This document shows, in pieces, positions 45,868-55,675 of a DNA stretch of 64,000 bases. The DNA is taken from contig NZ_NJFZ01000012.1 in assembly GCF_002270355.1 (NCBI RefSeq), positions 1 to 64,000 on the forward strand, given 5' to 3'. The first letter of the stretch is position 1; each line of letters begins with the position of its first letter. The translations under genes and the position numbers were made by a program. Under the pieces are notes generated by a model. It worked only from the letters and a program-made list of their open reading frames with translations, ran no database searches and was not told the DNA's origin. The DNA comes from Flectobacillus sp. BAB-3569 (GTDB lineage Bacteria; Bacteroidota; Bacteroidia; Cytophagales; Spirosomataceae).

Positions 45868-46211
45868 GGGTTTGAAAACGATTTTGCTAAAATCATGTCG
45901 GATATTATAAGGCGTTGGGCGAAATAAAACTCAATTTCGTATAAAAGCGGTCAGTAAGTTTCCTGAAATTTAGTAAGTTGGACAAATTAAACAAAGAATA
46001 CGGAGTTTTGAGTAGGGAGTTTTGAGTTTTAAAATTGACTAAATAGATAGCGTAATTAGAAGAAAAAGTAAAAAAGAAACTTTACAATGATGGTATGGCG
46101 TGGGTTGAGTTTATTATTTACTATACTCAATTCGAAACTCATCATTCATCATTCAAAACTTATATAATAGACCCTCAAATTAAAAGACCAAATAAATAGT
46201 TACATTCAAAT
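45868..46211. other. Intergenic region upstream of the RND operon, with short repeats
   Basis: 344 bp without a gene. It carries a direct repeat ggagttttgagt at 46002-46013 and 46016-46027, and a tcatcattcatcattcaaaact stretch near 46139 that reads as a loose reverse complement of the same motif (tttgag/ctcaaa), so the whole may fold into a long weak hairpin. The operon promoter must lie after this. Confidence 0.45.
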
Positions 46212-47270
46212 ATGAAGACACATTTCTCTCCACTAACCCCAAAGGTTGCAGTAGCATTGTGCTTACTGATGGCTGGTTGTCATAGCAAGAAAAAAGAGGA
46301 ATCAGGCAAGAAAGAAGATAAGCCTGTAATCGTAGATGTCGTAGTGGCTTATCCAGAGTCAGTTGCCAACGTTATTGAGGCAAACGGTTCGGTGGTTGCA
46401 AATGAATACGTAGAACTACATCCTGAAATTAGTGGACGCCTAACTTTCCTCAATGTTCCAGAAGGTACAACTGTTGCCAAAGGTACAATCATTGCCAAAA
46501 TTTATGATGGCGATTTGCAGGCACAATTGCTAAAGCAAAAGGTGCAGTTGGAATTGGCTGAGAAAACAGAACAACGTTTGTCGAAATTATTGGCAGTAAA
46601 TGGTATCAATCAAGCCGATTTTGATGCAGCCTTGAATACCGTTAATTCCTTAAAAGCCGATATGGTATATACGCAGGCTCTTTTAGAGAAAACTGTCCTA
46701 AAAGCTCCTTTTGCTGGTACAGTTGGTTTGAGAAAAGTAAGTAATGGTGCCTACGTAACTCCAACGACCATTATTGCTACGATTCAACAAACTTCTGTGC
46801 TAAAAGTTGACTTTACTTTACCTGAAGAATATTCTACTGCAATCAAAAAAGGCTCTGTTGTAGATGTGGAAATAGATGCTGGAGGCAAAACCCGTTGCAA
46901 AGCAAATGTTATTGCTGTAGAGCCACAAATCAATTTGACTACTCGAAATATTCAAGTGCGTGCAATTCTTCAAAAATGCAATGCCAACCCAGGAACATTT
47001 GCTAAGGTTTATATTAATAGTGCTGTAGATAAAAACAGTATTATGATTCCAACCAATGCAGTAATTCCAGATGATAAAAATAAGAAATTGGTATTAGTGA
47101 AAAATGGTAAAGCCGTATTTACAGATGTAACAACGGGGGTACGTACAGAAGAATTTGTAGAAATTAAAAGTGGTGTAAGTATGGGTGATACTGTGGTAGT
47201 TGGTGGAGTATTGTTTGCTCGTGACGGAAAAGAGGTAAAAGTAAGAAAAGTTGAGAGATCAGATAAATAA
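46212..47270 (+). CDS. RND efflux periplasmic adaptor (membrane fusion protein)
   Basis: 352 aa, lipobox LMAGC (Cys23), so it is a lipoprotein like AcrA. Order: lipoyl-type half (VELHPEISGRLTFLNVPEGTTVAKG), alpha-hairpin with LNTVNSLKADMVYTQALLEKT, second lipoyl half (LKAPFAGTVGLRKVSNGAYV), beta-barrel, and membrane-proximal domain (VVVGGVLFARDGKEV). Connects the inner-membrane pump to TolC. First gene of an operon: the pump follows after 79 bp. Confidence 0.94.
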   Translation: MKTHFSPLTPKVAVALCLLMAGCHSKKKEESGKKEDKPVIVDVVVAYPESVANVIEANGSVVANEYVELHPEISGRLTFLNVPEGTTVAKGTIIAKIYDGDLQAQLLKQKVQLELAEKTEQRLSKLLAVNGINQADFDAALNTVNSLKADMVYTQALLEKTVLKAPFAGTVGLRKVSNGAYVTPTTIIATIQQTSVLKVDFTLPEEYSTAIKKGSVVDVEIDAGGKTRCKANVIAVEPQINLTTRNIQVRAILQKCNANPGTFAKVYINSAVDKNSIMIPTNAVIPDDKNKKLVLVKNGKAVFTDVTTGVRTEEFVEIKSGVSMGDTVVVGGVLFARDGKEVKVRKVERSDK

Positions 47271-47349
47271 TCAATTTACGCTGAAACAATACCCCGTGAT
47301 TCATCCAAACAACAGTATGATTTGTTTACTAAAGCATTAGATTAATTTT

Positions 47350-50300
47350 ATGAATATTTCAGAATTATCACTAAAGAGACCCATCTTTGCTACCGTGATG
47401 AATATCTTGATTGTACTTTTTGGTGCAGTAGGGTTTTCATTTTTGTCGGTGAGGGATTATCCTGCGATTGACCCCCCGATTGTGACGGTTTCGACTTCTT
47501 ATACAGGTGCTAACCCCGACATTATCGAAAACCAAATTACCGAACCTCTCGAAAAAGAGATTAATGGTATCCCTGGGATTCGCTCTATTACCTCTTCAAG
47601 TACGCTTGGTCGTAGTACGATTACGGTCGAATTTAACCTCGGCTCTGACCTTGAAGCTGCTGCCAGTGACGTGCGTGACAAGGCTGCGCAAGCCTCTCGT
47701 AACCTTCCACAGGATATTGATGCTCCTCCAGTGGTTTCGAAAGCCGATGCCAACTCTGATTTTATCTTATTGTTGGCGATTCAGAGTAAGTCAAAAAGCT
47801 TATTAGAATTAAGTGATTATGCGGAAAACGTTTTACAACAACGTTTCCAAACTATCAATGATGTAAGTGGGATTAATATTTTAGGTCAAAAACGTTACGC
47901 AATGCGTTTGTGGTTGAAGCCTGATTTGATGAACTCACACAACATTTCATTTACTGATTTACAGACTTCCCTTTCTCGTGAAAACGTAGAGATTCCAGCA
48001 GGTAAAATTTATGGTGCTGGAACAGAAATGACGATACGTGCCATGGGGCGTTTGACTTCAGAGCAACAATTCCGTGATTTGATTATTCGTCAGGATGCAG
48101 ATGGAATTGTCCGCTTGGGAGATATCGCTGAAATTGAATTAGGACCTGAAAACTTAGAAACTTCTTGGAAATTCAATGGTGTTCCTGCGGTTGGTATGGC
48201 GCTTGTTCCTCAACCAGGTGCAAATTATATTGATATCGCAGATGAGTTTTACAAAAGATTAGAAGAAATCAAAAAGGAAAACAAATCGGATATTGAGTTT
48301 AAACTATTGATAGATAACACCAAAAACGTTCGTAACTCCTTGAAAGAGGTAGAAGAAACTTTGATTATTTCATTAGGCTTGGTAATCATCGTTATTTTCT
48401 TGTTCTTCCGTGATTGGCTTATTGCTATTCGTCCTTTGGTCGATATCCCAATTTCATTGATTGCCACTTTCTTTGTGATGTACTGGGCAGGTTTCTCAAT
48501 CAACGTATTGACTTTATTGGGTATCGTATTGGCAACAGGTTTGGTAGTGGATGATGGTATTGTTGTTACCGAAAATATTTTCCGTAAACTCGAAGAAGGT
48601 ATGCCAATTCGAAAGGCGGCTTTGGAGGGTAGTAAGGAAATCTTCTTTGCCGTTATTTCTACATCCCTGACCTTGGCGGTTGTGTTTTTACCAGTGATTT
48701 TCTTGCAAGGTTTTGTAGGTAGCTTATTCCGTGAATTTGGTATCGTGGTAGCAGGTGCTGTATTAATTTCGGCCTTTGTTTCACTAACCATCACACCAGT
48801 ACTTAATGTAGTCATGAGTCGCAAGAAGCATTCTTATGGCTGGTTCTATCTTAAGACAGAACCATTCTTTGTGGAAATGGAAAATGGCTACAAGAAAATG
48901 CTAAAAGGATTTATGAATATCCGTTGGATGGCATGGGTCATAGTAGTAGTTTGTGCAGGAATCATTTGGTTTATCGGAAAAGATATTCAGTCTGAGATTG
49001 CACCAATGGAAGATAAAAGCTCTGTACGTTTTACCATTACGGCACCAGAAGGTTCGAGTTTTGACTTTACAAAAAATGTAGCAGAGGAACTAACGACTTA
49101 CCTCAACGATTCGGTGCCAGAAATGGACTTTGTATTTAATGCAGTGCCAGGTTTTGGGGGTAGTGGTGGTACCAACTCTTCGATTGCTCGTGTAGGTTTA
49201 GTGCCTCCAACCGAACGTAAGAGAAGCCAGCAAAAAATTGCTAAAGACCTCAACGAGAAGCTTTCACAGTTTAACAATGCACGTATTTTTGCGGTACAAG
49301 AACAAACTATTTCAGTAGGTTCTGGTTCAAGAAGCTCATTGCCAGTTCAGTTTGTAATTCAGAACGTAGACTTGAACAAGATTAAAACGGTATTGCCAAA
49401 ATTCTTGGAAGAGGCTCGTAATGAAAAAACTTTCCAGAACGTTGACGTAAACTTGAAGTTTAATAAACCCGAACTCTTAATGACCTTTGATCGTATCAAA
49501 ATCAAAGATTTAGGTTTGACCACACAAGATGTCGTTTCAGCAGTACAAGGCGCATTTTCTGGTCGTCGTTTGGCATACTTTACAATGAACGGACGCCAGT
49601 ACCAAGTAATCGGACAAGTGGAAAGAACAGATCGTAAGCAACCTTTGGATATCACAAATGTATATGTCACTAATTCTCGTGCTGAGAGAATTCCGTTGAG
49701 TGCCGTTGTGAAGTTAGAAGAAAGTAGTAACCCTTCTACTATTTATCACTTCAATCGTCTGAAATCTGCGATTGTATCTGCTTCCTTAGCAGAGGGTAAA
49801 ACCATTGGTGACGGTGTGAAAGCGATGCAGAAAATTGCAGGTAAAACTTTAGATAATACTTTCCAAACAGCGCTTAATGGTCCTTCACGTGACTATGCTG
49901 AAAGTTCATCAAATACCAGTTTCGCTTTCGGTTTGGCATTAGTGTTGATTTATTTGCTTTTGGCAGCACAGTTTGAAAGCTTTAAAGATCCATTGACCAT
50001 CATGTTGACGGTACCTTTGGCATTGGCAGGAGCGTTGTTAAGTTTGTGGATTTTTAATCAAACCTTGAATATCTTCTCTCAAATCGGTATGATTATGTTG
50101 ATTGGTTTGGTGACTAAAAATGGTATTCTAATTGTTGAATTTGCCAATCACAAACGTGCCGAAGGTTTATCAATTTTCGAAGCCGTAGTAGAAGCCTCTG
50201 CTCAACGTTTGCGTCCAATTTTGATGACTAGTTTGGCAACTTCTTTGGGTGCTTTACCAATTGCTATGTCTCTAGGTGCTGCTGCTACCAGCCGTATTCC

Positions 50301-50439
50301 TTTGGGTATTGTAGTGGTAGGCGGTATTTTATTCTCGCTAATTCTAACGCTTTTGGTGATTCCTGCAGTTTATACCTTTATTTCAGGTAAAAAGGATCAT
50401 CAACCAGAGCCAGACGAGGAGGAAGCATTACAAGCTTAG
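47350..50439 (+). CDS. RND (HAE1-type) multidrug efflux pump, inner membrane
   Basis: 1029 aa, the length of AcrB/MexB. Starts ELSLKRPIFATVMNILIVLFG, the family start, and has two sets of six helices separated by periplasmic porter loops. TM4 has the proton-relay Asp pair in GLVVDDGIVVTENIF; the second half has the matching LIGLVTKNGILIVEF. Drives proton-coupled export of hydrophobic or amphiphilic compounds through TolC. The substrate range cannot be predicted. Confidence 0.96.
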   Translation: MNISELSLKRPIFATVMNILIVLFGAVGFSFLSVRDYPAIDPPIVTVSTSYTGANPDIIENQITEPLEKEINGIPGIRSITSSSTLGRSTITVEFNLGSDLEAAASDVRDKAAQASRNLPQDIDAPPVVSKADANSDFILLLAIQSKSKSLLELSDYAENVLQQRFQTINDVSGINILGQKRYAMRLWLKPDLMNSHNISFTDLQTSLSRENVEIPAGKIYGAGTEMTIRAMGRLTSEQQFRDLIIRQDADGIVRLGDIAEIELGPENLETSWKFNGVPAVGMALVPQPGANYIDIADEFYKRLEEIKKENKSDIEFKLLIDNTKNVRNSLKEVEETLIISLGLVIIVIFLFFRDWLIAIRPLVDIPISLIATFFVMYWAGFSINVLTLLGIVLATGLVVDDGIVVTENIFRKLEEGMPIRKAALEGSKEIFFAVISTSLTLAVVFLPVIFLQGFVGSLFREFGIVVAGAVLISAFVSLTITPVLNVVMSRKKHSYGWFYLKTEPFFVEMENGYKKMLKGFMNIRWMAWVIVVVCAGIIWFIGKDIQSEIAPMEDKSSVRFTITAPEGSSFDFTKNVAEELTTYLNDSVPEMDFVFNAVPGFGGSGGTNSSIARVGLVPPTERKRSQQKIAKDLNEKLSQFNNARIFAVQEQTISVGSGSRSSLPVQFVIQNVDLNKIKTVLPKFLEEARNEKTFQNVDVNLKFNKPELLMTFDRIKIKDLGLTTQDVVSAVQGAFSGRRLAYFTMNGRQYQVIGQVERTDRKQPLDITNVYVTNSRAERIPLSAVVKLEESSNPSTIYHFNRLKSAIVSASLAEGKTIGDGVKAMQKIAGKTLDNTFQTALNGPSRDYAESSSNTSFAFGLALVLIYLLLAAQFESFKDPLTIMLTVPLALAGALLSLWIFNQTLNIFSQIGMIMLIGLVTKNGILIVEFANHKRAEGLSIFEAVVEASAQRLRPILMTSLATSLGALPIAMSLGAAATSRIPLGIVVVGGILFSLILTLLVIPAVYTFISGKKDHQPEPDEEEALQA

Positions 50440-50490
50440 ATTTCACTCATACAAACGAATTAGTTCCTATTCATGTGAATTGAAATAATA

Positions 50491-51792
50491 ATGAAAAAAA
50501 GACTTTCTTATATCTTTTTAGCGACTTGTCTTCCAACTTGGATGATGGCTCAAGACCGCGTGACTCTGTCAGATGCGGTAAATACTGCGCTAAAGAATAG
50601 TTTGGATATACAAATTGCCAAAAATGCCTTAAATATTGCTACCATCAATAATAATAGAGGTGTAGCAGGGGCTTTGCCAACGGTAAATGGTAGTGCAACC
50701 AATACCCAACAGGTAACAAGTTTGAACCAGGAGTTGAGTAATGGAACCTCAACAAATCGACCAAATGTGGCAGCTAATAACACTAACGTAAATATTACGG
50801 GAACAATGGTGTTGTATAATGGCAACAGAATTATGACCACCAGAAAGCGATTGGACGAACTTCAAAAACTTAGTCAAACTCAGTTGAATAGTGTTATTCA
50901 AGGAATTTTGGCTGATGTAATGTTGAAATATTATGCGGTAGTTCAGCAACAAAATTTTTCAACAACTCTTGAAAAATCTTTGGAGGTTTCTAAGCAACGT
51001 TTGTCAATTATTGAATCAAGACGCTCAGTTGGGATGTCAAATGATGCTGATTTGATTCAAGCAAAATTGGATGTCAACTCGCAACTTCAGTCTATTCAGT
51101 CTCAAAAGTTGGTGATAGAACAAGCCAAAACCGACTTGTTAAGGGCAATGACCCAACAGACAGAATCAAATATCGTGATTCAAGATACCATTTTGGTAGA
51201 TGCGAAATTAGACTGGGATGCGCTGAAAACAAGTATCAACTCGCATCCTGACATTATGGCGGCTGATCAACAGATTACGATTAATCAATTTTTAGAAAAA
51301 GAGACGAAAGCACGTTTGTCTCCAACACTTAATCTAAACGCTGGGGTAAGCTATATTAGAAGTCAAAATGCGGCAGGTTTTACTTTGTTGAACCAAACTT
51401 ATGGACCTTCTCTTGGACTGAATTTGACTGTTCCAATTTACACGGGTTCTGTAAACTCTCGTCAGGTGCAAATTGCGGGTATCAATACTCAAACTGCGAG
51501 AATCCAAAAGGAAACGCTTATTCAAAATTATCAGGCCAATGCTACAAAAGCGTGGCAATCTTACACGAATGCCTTGAAATTGTTGGAAACCGAAAAGCAA
51601 AACTATGAATTGGCGAGTAACTTGCTTAAAGTGGTGATGAACCAATTCAAGCTCGGTCAAGCAACGATTGTGGATGTGAAATTAGCTCAGCAAAGTTTCG
51701 AAAACTCTGGCTATCGTTTGAATAATTTGAGTTACTCGGCGAAACTAGCTGAAATTAATTTGAAGCAATTGGCGTACAAACTTGAATTATAA
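50491..51792 (+). CDS. TolC family outer membrane efflux protein
   Basis: 433 aa with a signal peptide ending after MMAQ (residue 20). Two OEP repeats with coiled-coil hairpins (QRLSIIESRRSVGMSNDADLIQAK; LLKVVMNQFKLGQATIVDVK). It ends KLAEINLKQLAYKLEL. Third gene of the RND operon, 51 bp after the pump. Forms the trimeric outer-membrane duct. Terminator follows. Confidence 0.95.
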   Translation: MKKRLSYIFLATCLPTWMMAQDRVTLSDAVNTALKNSLDIQIAKNALNIATINNNRGVAGALPTVNGSATNTQQVTSLNQELSNGTSTNRPNVAANNTNVNITGTMVLYNGNRIMTTRKRLDELQKLSQTQLNSVIQGILADVMLKYYAVVQQQNFSTTLEKSLEVSKQRLSIIESRRSVGMSNDADLIQAKLDVNSQLQSIQSQKLVIEQAKTDLLRAMTQQTESNIVIQDTILVDAKLDWDALKTSINSHPDIMAADQQITINQFLEKETKARLSPTLNLNAGVSYIRSQNAAGFTLLNQTYGPSLGLNLTVPIYTGSVNSRQVQIAGINTQTARIQKETLIQNYQANATKAWQSYTNALKLLETEKQNYELASNLLKVVMNQFKLGQATIVDVKLAQQSFENSGYRLNNLSYSAKLAEINLKQLAYKLEL

Positions 51793-51812
51793 TTCTTTCT
51801 GAGTGATAAAAG

Positions 51813-51842
51813 AAAAGCCCTTCGTGATGGAGGGCTTTTTTG
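51813..51842 (+). terminator. Intrinsic terminator of the RND operon
   Basis: aaagccct-tcgtgatgg-agggcttt followed by T5-6, 20 bp after the TolC stop codon. It may also end the convergent DUF2892 gene from the other side. Confidence 0.88.
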
Positions 51843-51846
51843 TTTT

Positions 51847-52047
51847 CTATTTCTTGCAAGTAGATATGCCCAAAATGGTATAAAGTGGACAAAAACTGAC
51901 TAAACTTGTCACAAAAAATACACCAGCAATGACCAGTGCTATGATGCCAATGGTACCTGTGAGCGTTCCAGTAAAGTACAATACAGCAACAATGATCGCA
52001 ATTATGACACGAATTAATTTGTCGGTACTTCCCATGTTCTTTTTCAT
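51847..52047 (-). CDS. DUF2892 family small membrane protein
   Basis: 66 aa. Starts MKKNMGSTDKLIRVIIAIIVAV, the DUF2892 signature, with two transmembrane helices and a CPLYTILGISTCKK end. Such domains also occur fused to rhodanese proteins (YgaP); the free-standing form has no known function. Confidence 0.85.
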   Translation of the reverse strand: MKKNMGSTDKLIRVIIAIIVAVLYFTGTLTGTIGIIALVIAGVFFVTSLVSFCPLYTILGISTCKK

Positions 52048-52171
52048 CGTATGAAATATTTAGTTGAATATAAGAGGGTTTGAATTGATGTCATAAATAT
52101 CCCGATTATTCCAATGTCATACAGTGATAATTGTTACATAAAAACCTGTTTTTGAGAAGTTTATTCTAAAT

Positions 52172-52915
52172 TTAGTACGCTTCTATCTTACCAGCTTTCC
52201 ACTCGTAAGGAATATCTTTAACGATAAATCCACTGGCTAATTGAAATTGGTTCTTCGTTAGTTGGTTAATATACTCGCTGGAAAAATCTTGAATTTTTAT
52301 GGGTTTAGGCTCCCAAAATGATCTTTTTCCTTCCACAATTATTACTTCTCGATTAACATCATCCACCGAAAATGTAAATGGTAATGGTCCCGCAAAGCGT
52401 CTGGCTTCTTTCCAATCGGCAAAAGGAGAGTTTGAAGGTAATACAATATTTGATGCATCCTCCTCATGATACTGTATTTTAAAACCTCCAAGTTTAGATT
52501 GAAAAAGTATACTATTTTGTCGTGTAGTATTCTGAATATAAATGGTTTCGTATTTGTAGTTGGTGAAAATATTTCCCAGAAACTCCATTTTTCTTTTATC
52601 CGTTTCTGATTTCAGAATAAACAAACCTCGTAAGTTTTTGCCTTTTTTGTTAGTATATCTCACAAAAATCCTATAACCAATAAGTGTAAAATCATTTCCT
52701 AAAAAAGCTGGGAATCCTTTGGGGCGAAGATGTTTTGTCTCTACCAAAGCCATGGCTACAAATCCCCAATGGTTTTGAAACGTATCAAGCTGTAATGGCG
52801 CTGGAATTAATTTCTCCAGCATACTCTTTTCAACGGCACAAGTAACAACTACTGACTTATTGAAAAATGCTTCTACAGGAAAAGGATGTGATTGAAGCTT
52901 TTTGAAGATATTCAT
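52172..52915 (-). CDS. DUF2071/acetoacetate decarboxylase-like protein
   Basis: 247 aa. Features fit the DUF2071 (YqjF-like) or acetoacetate-decarboxylase-like beta-barrel fold: PAPLQLDTFQNHWGFVAMALVETKHLRP near the N-terminus, GYRIFVRYTN in the middle, then RGLFILKSETDK. No decarboxylase lysine can be assigned. It overlaps the DoxX-like gene by 4 bp (ATGA), so both are translated as a pair. Confidence 0.72.
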   Translation of the reverse strand: MNIFKKLQSHPFPVEAFFNKSVVVTCAVEKSMLEKLIPAPLQLDTFQNHWGFVAMALVETKHLRPKGFPAFLGNDFTLIGYRIFVRYTNKKGKNLRGLFILKSETDKRKMEFLGNIFTNYKYETIYIQNTTRQNSILFQSKLGGFKIQYHEEDASNIVLPSNSPFADWKEARRFAGPLPFTFSVDDVNREVIIVEGKRSFWEPKPIKIQDFSSEYINQLTKNQFQLASGFIVKDIPYEWKAGKIEAY

Positions 52916-53295
52916 ATTTGCTTGCCGATAGGTTTAAATACAAAGGCATGTAGATAGATCAGTAGACAAAAAATTGAGGCAAAAAGGAGATTCCATGCAC
53001 CCCATAATAGCCATTCTTGAGCTAACGCAAATTCCAGAAGGTTCATCGTCATCACGATCACGATTTGAAAAATCGCGATAAATTTCGCTTGAATATTCAG
53101 ATAAATAATGATTCCCAAGCATATTTCCAGTACACCAATGAGGATAGTTAGTTCATGACTATAGGTAGCTCCTAGGATAGTTTCAACGATCTGTTCATGT
53201 CTAGGAACTTGCCCTAAAATTTTACAATAAAGCCCATTCAGTAGCCAAACGGTAGCAATAAAATGACGAAAATAGTCGTGAAGAGCTTGTGTCAT
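52912..53295 (-). CDS. DoxX-like integral membrane protein
   Basis: 127 aa from the ATG giving MTQALHDYFRHFIATVWLLNGLYCK; an upstream start exists but adds charged residues before helix one. Four helices, with TVWLLNGLYCKILGQVPRHEQIV typical of the DoxX-like/DUF4345 group. Overlaps the DUF2071 gene by 4 bp. DoxX-type proteins are membrane partners of redox or stress proteins; here not known. Confidence 0.72.
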   Translation of the reverse strand: MTQALHDYFRHFIATVWLLNGLYCKILGQVPRHEQIVETILGATYSHELTILIGVLEICLGIIIYLNIQAKFIAIFQIVIVMTMNLLEFALAQEWLLWGAWNLLFASIFCLLIYLHAFVFKPIGKQI

Positions 53296-53575
53296 GGCGG
53301 AGTTTCTTTTTATGGGTGGCAAGAAGACTAATTTTGATACAAAAAAACTGAACTTCGGATATAGATAAAAAACGTTGTTTCGTAAAGTAATTGTAATTTA
53401 CCTGATTTATTGAGATTCAGAAAGAAATTTCTCAAACGATTTTCTGCATTAAAGGTTATTATGATTCCTTAAACCATAGAATGAGTTAATAAATATTGAG
53501 AAATAATGAAGAGTTTTACTGGTAGAGAGGCAATACTTTGTGTCTAAAGCCAGTTGAAACCTCGTAATTTTTCAA

Positions 53576-53613
53576 CAAAAAGCGGTAGAAAAATATCTTT
53601 CTACCGCTTTTTG
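53576..53613. terminator. Intrinsic terminator, usable on both strands
   Basis: aaaaagcggtagaaa / tttctaccgcttttt, 15-bp stem with a 6-nt loop (aatatc), T tract on both strands. It is about 300 bp after the serine hydrolase end, which is far for its own terminator, and upstream of the DoxX-like gene. Confidence 0.8.
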
Positions 53614-53645
53614 TTTCTACTATACCAAAATTTACTTAGCCTAAG

Positions 53646-53676
53646 ACGCAATCATTGCGTTTCTACAGCTAGAATA
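53646..53676. repeat. Dispersed repeat, family 3, copy 2
   Basis: gacgcaatcattgcgtttctacagctagaat: the right part tctacagctagaat is the same 14 bp as at 2061-2074, while the left part has become a small gacgcaat-c-attgcgt hairpin in place of the long arm. Confidence 0.7.
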
Positions 53677-53919
53677 CAAATGTTAAATAATCACTCATTC
53701 ACTCATTCTCAATTCACTCAATTTAAAATAAACCAGCTTAAGTAATCGTGCAGAATTATATTTAAGTTTTGTGTTTTAGGGACAAGGCAACAGGCACAAG
53801 GCATAGAGTGTTCAAATGTTTTTTATTGCCCACAGCCATGCTTTTTTCTAAAACCCACCGCCGAAAGCCGATATCTGAAAGCCCCAAGCATAATCTTAAA
53901 TCTTATTTTGCATGATTAC

Positions 53920-55437
53920 TTACAAAACCCTAAAATGATATTCCTGAATCAAGGCTGGTGTTTCTGGTGAAAGTGTCAAGCTGATTTCGCATTTACCTTT
54001 TTCTCCCTCCACGATGAAACTACCTCTCAGTTTGTTTTGAGGTTTAATCGGATGAATTTTGACCACCTTGCCAATTTTTTCTTGGAAGTTTTTGGTATCT
54101 TTTCCTAAAATTGACATCGGGTAATCGTCGAAAAAGTTTATAGCAAAAATATTCATACTCTTAGCATTTTCCCAATTTTTGACAGCATCTACCAACTGTA
54201 CATATCTCTCTTCTAATACCTTAGCAGGTTGAATAGGATAACGTTCAAGTTTGGTTGTAGCCAAAAGCGTGTCTAAAATTTGAATGTTGATATAGCTCAT
54301 TGGTGAGTAAGTATTATTGGCAAAAGAAACAACGCCTAAACCATAATCTTGTAAGATATACCAATGACTTCCGAAGCCCGGCAGCCCTCCGCTATGTCCT
54401 ACCATTCGACGACCTTCACAGTCAACAGAGGTACGTAAACCGTATCCATATGCACTTACCATCGCACATTTTTTCCCTGATTGATATTGGTAGTTGGCGT
54501 TGAGGTTATTAAACTGCCAAGGTTTTTGCATTTCCCGTACCGAACTCCTTTTAATAGGTCCCACTTCGGGGGCATCACTTGTTGGCCAAGCAGCTTGATG
54601 AAAGGCCACATATTTGCCATAATCCTCCATAGTCGTGATAAGTCCGCCCATAGCGCCATAAACGCCATCGTGTTCTAGTGGTTGTGGAATCCACTTGCCA
54701 TCTAACCAACGGTAGCCTAAGGCTAGTTCTTTTTGTGGAACTTTCGTGTATTCCCAATAAGTATGATTCATACCCAAAGGCTTCAAAATTTGCTGGTTGA
54801 TGTATTCCTGATAGGCTATTCCTGATACTTTTTTGATGATAGCACCCAATAGCGCAAAACCTAAATTGCTGTATTCGTATTCAGTATCAACGGCGGTTGA
54901 GAAGCTAATTCCTTTTTTCAAGAAATCCGTAAACTCTTTTTCTGAAATACCTAACTGTCTATCACCCCATGGATTGTCTTCAGGAAAACCAGCCGAGTGT
55001 GTAAGAAGGTTTCTGACCGTAATAGTAGGTGAATCTTTTGTAGCATATTTCTGATTTTTCATTTCAGGTACATATTTCCAAACTGGGTCGTCCATCTGAA
55101 GCTTGCCTTCATCACGAAGTTTGACGATGGCCATAGCCGTCAAGCTTTTGGTCATACTTGCAATTCTAAAAGCAGATTGTGGTGTAGCAGGAATATTTTG
55201 TTCAAGATTCGCCATGCCGACTCCTTTGGCATGAATCAATTTACCATCTAAAACGATACCGTAGCTCATGCCGGGGAAATGATTTTTTTCAGCATATTCT
55301 TTAAATAATTGGTCTACCAAAGGAAGTGCTTGTGAAACTTGCTGTTTTCTTTCTTCAAATGTTTGTGCTTGAGTTTGGAAAAATAATCCTAGACCCAAGG
55401 CTATTCCTAGAATTCGTTGATGAGGTAAGTTGCGCAT
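53920..55437 (-). CDS. Exported serine hydrolase of the class C beta-lactamase fold
   Basis: 505 aa with a signal peptide (cleavage after TQAQ, residue 25). Ser94-x-x-Lys97 in ASMTKSL is the nucleophile motif, YEYSNLGFAL gives the Tyr-Ser-Asn motif, and GHSGGLPGFGSHW the third (His-Ser-Gly) motif. After residue 400 there is an extra small domain ending GEKGKCEISLTLSPETPA. Family members include esterases, DD-peptidases and D-stereospecific peptidases; true beta-lactamase action is less likely. Separate from the GH106 gene by a terminator. Confidence 0.88.
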   Translation of the reverse strand: MRNLPHQRILGIALGLGLFFQTQAQTFEERKQQVSQALPLVDQLFKEYAEKNHFPGMSYGIVLDGKLIHAKGVGMANLEQNIPATPQSAFRIASMTKSLTAMAIVKLRDEGKLQMDDPVWKYVPEMKNQKYATKDSPTITVRNLLTHSAGFPEDNPWGDRQLGISEKEFTDFLKKGISFSTAVDTEYEYSNLGFALLGAIIKKVSGIAYQEYINQQILKPLGMNHTYWEYTKVPQKELALGYRWLDGKWIPQPLEHDGVYGAMGGLITTMEDYGKYVAFHQAAWPTSDAPEVGPIKRSSVREMQKPWQFNNLNANYQYQSGKKCAMVSAYGYGLRTSVDCEGRRMVGHSGGLPGFGSHWYILQDYGLGVVSFANNTYSPMSYINIQILDTLLATTKLERYPIQPAKVLEERYVQLVDAVKNWENAKSMNIFAINFFDDYPMSILGKDTKNFQEKIGKVVKIHPIKPQNKLRGSFIVEGEKGKCEISLTLSPETPALIQEYHFRVL

Positions 55438-55512
55438 ATTTTAGTGTTGAGTTTTTCTCTAAAATAGCTTTTTAGGTGTTGAAAAACAAATAATTTAGCC
55501 GATTCAAAAACA

Positions 55513-55537
55513 AAGCCCTTCTTGGTGAAGAAGGGCT
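55513..55537 (-). terminator. Intrinsic terminator of the GH106-like gene
   Basis: aagcccttctt-ggtg-aagaagggctt, perfect 10-11 bp stem; on the minus strand followed by tgtttttg. 138 bp past the stop of the GH106-like gene. Confidence 0.82.
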
Positions 55538-55600
55538 TGTAAACTGAATTATGTAGCAAAAAGTGGAAAAATACGGTTCGATTTGGGATTTCAGATTTGA

Positions 55601-55639
55601 GATTTCGGATTCTGTTTTTGTAAAATCATATCCGAAATC
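55601..55639. repeat. Inverted repeat in the intergenic region
   Basis: gatttcggat (55601-55610) and its exact reverse complement atccgaaatc (55630-55639), with imperfect extension on both sides (gggatttcagatttga / ccatatctaaaatccgcc). Lies between the GH106 stop and its terminator. Confidence 0.55.
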
Positions 55640-55675
55640 CCATATCTAAAATCCGCCATACTCATTGACTTGTTT

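Larger units (their letters stand above)
53296..53919. other. Long intergenic region with terminator and repeats
   Basis: 624 bp without a gene. It holds the terminator at 53576-53613, a family 3 repeat copy at 53646-53676, and from 53760 a stretch (ggcaacaggcacaaggc, aaagccgatatctgaaagcc) that looks like another degenerate intergenic repeat, resembling in reverse the sequence at 29030-29160 (cttttgcctgttgcc, ggctttcggctatgg). Confidence 0.55.

Noticed and set aside
48249-48824. 191-codon antisense open frame in the RND pump gene
   Set aside because: Lysine/threonine-rich shadow of a conserved pump sequence, no independent support.
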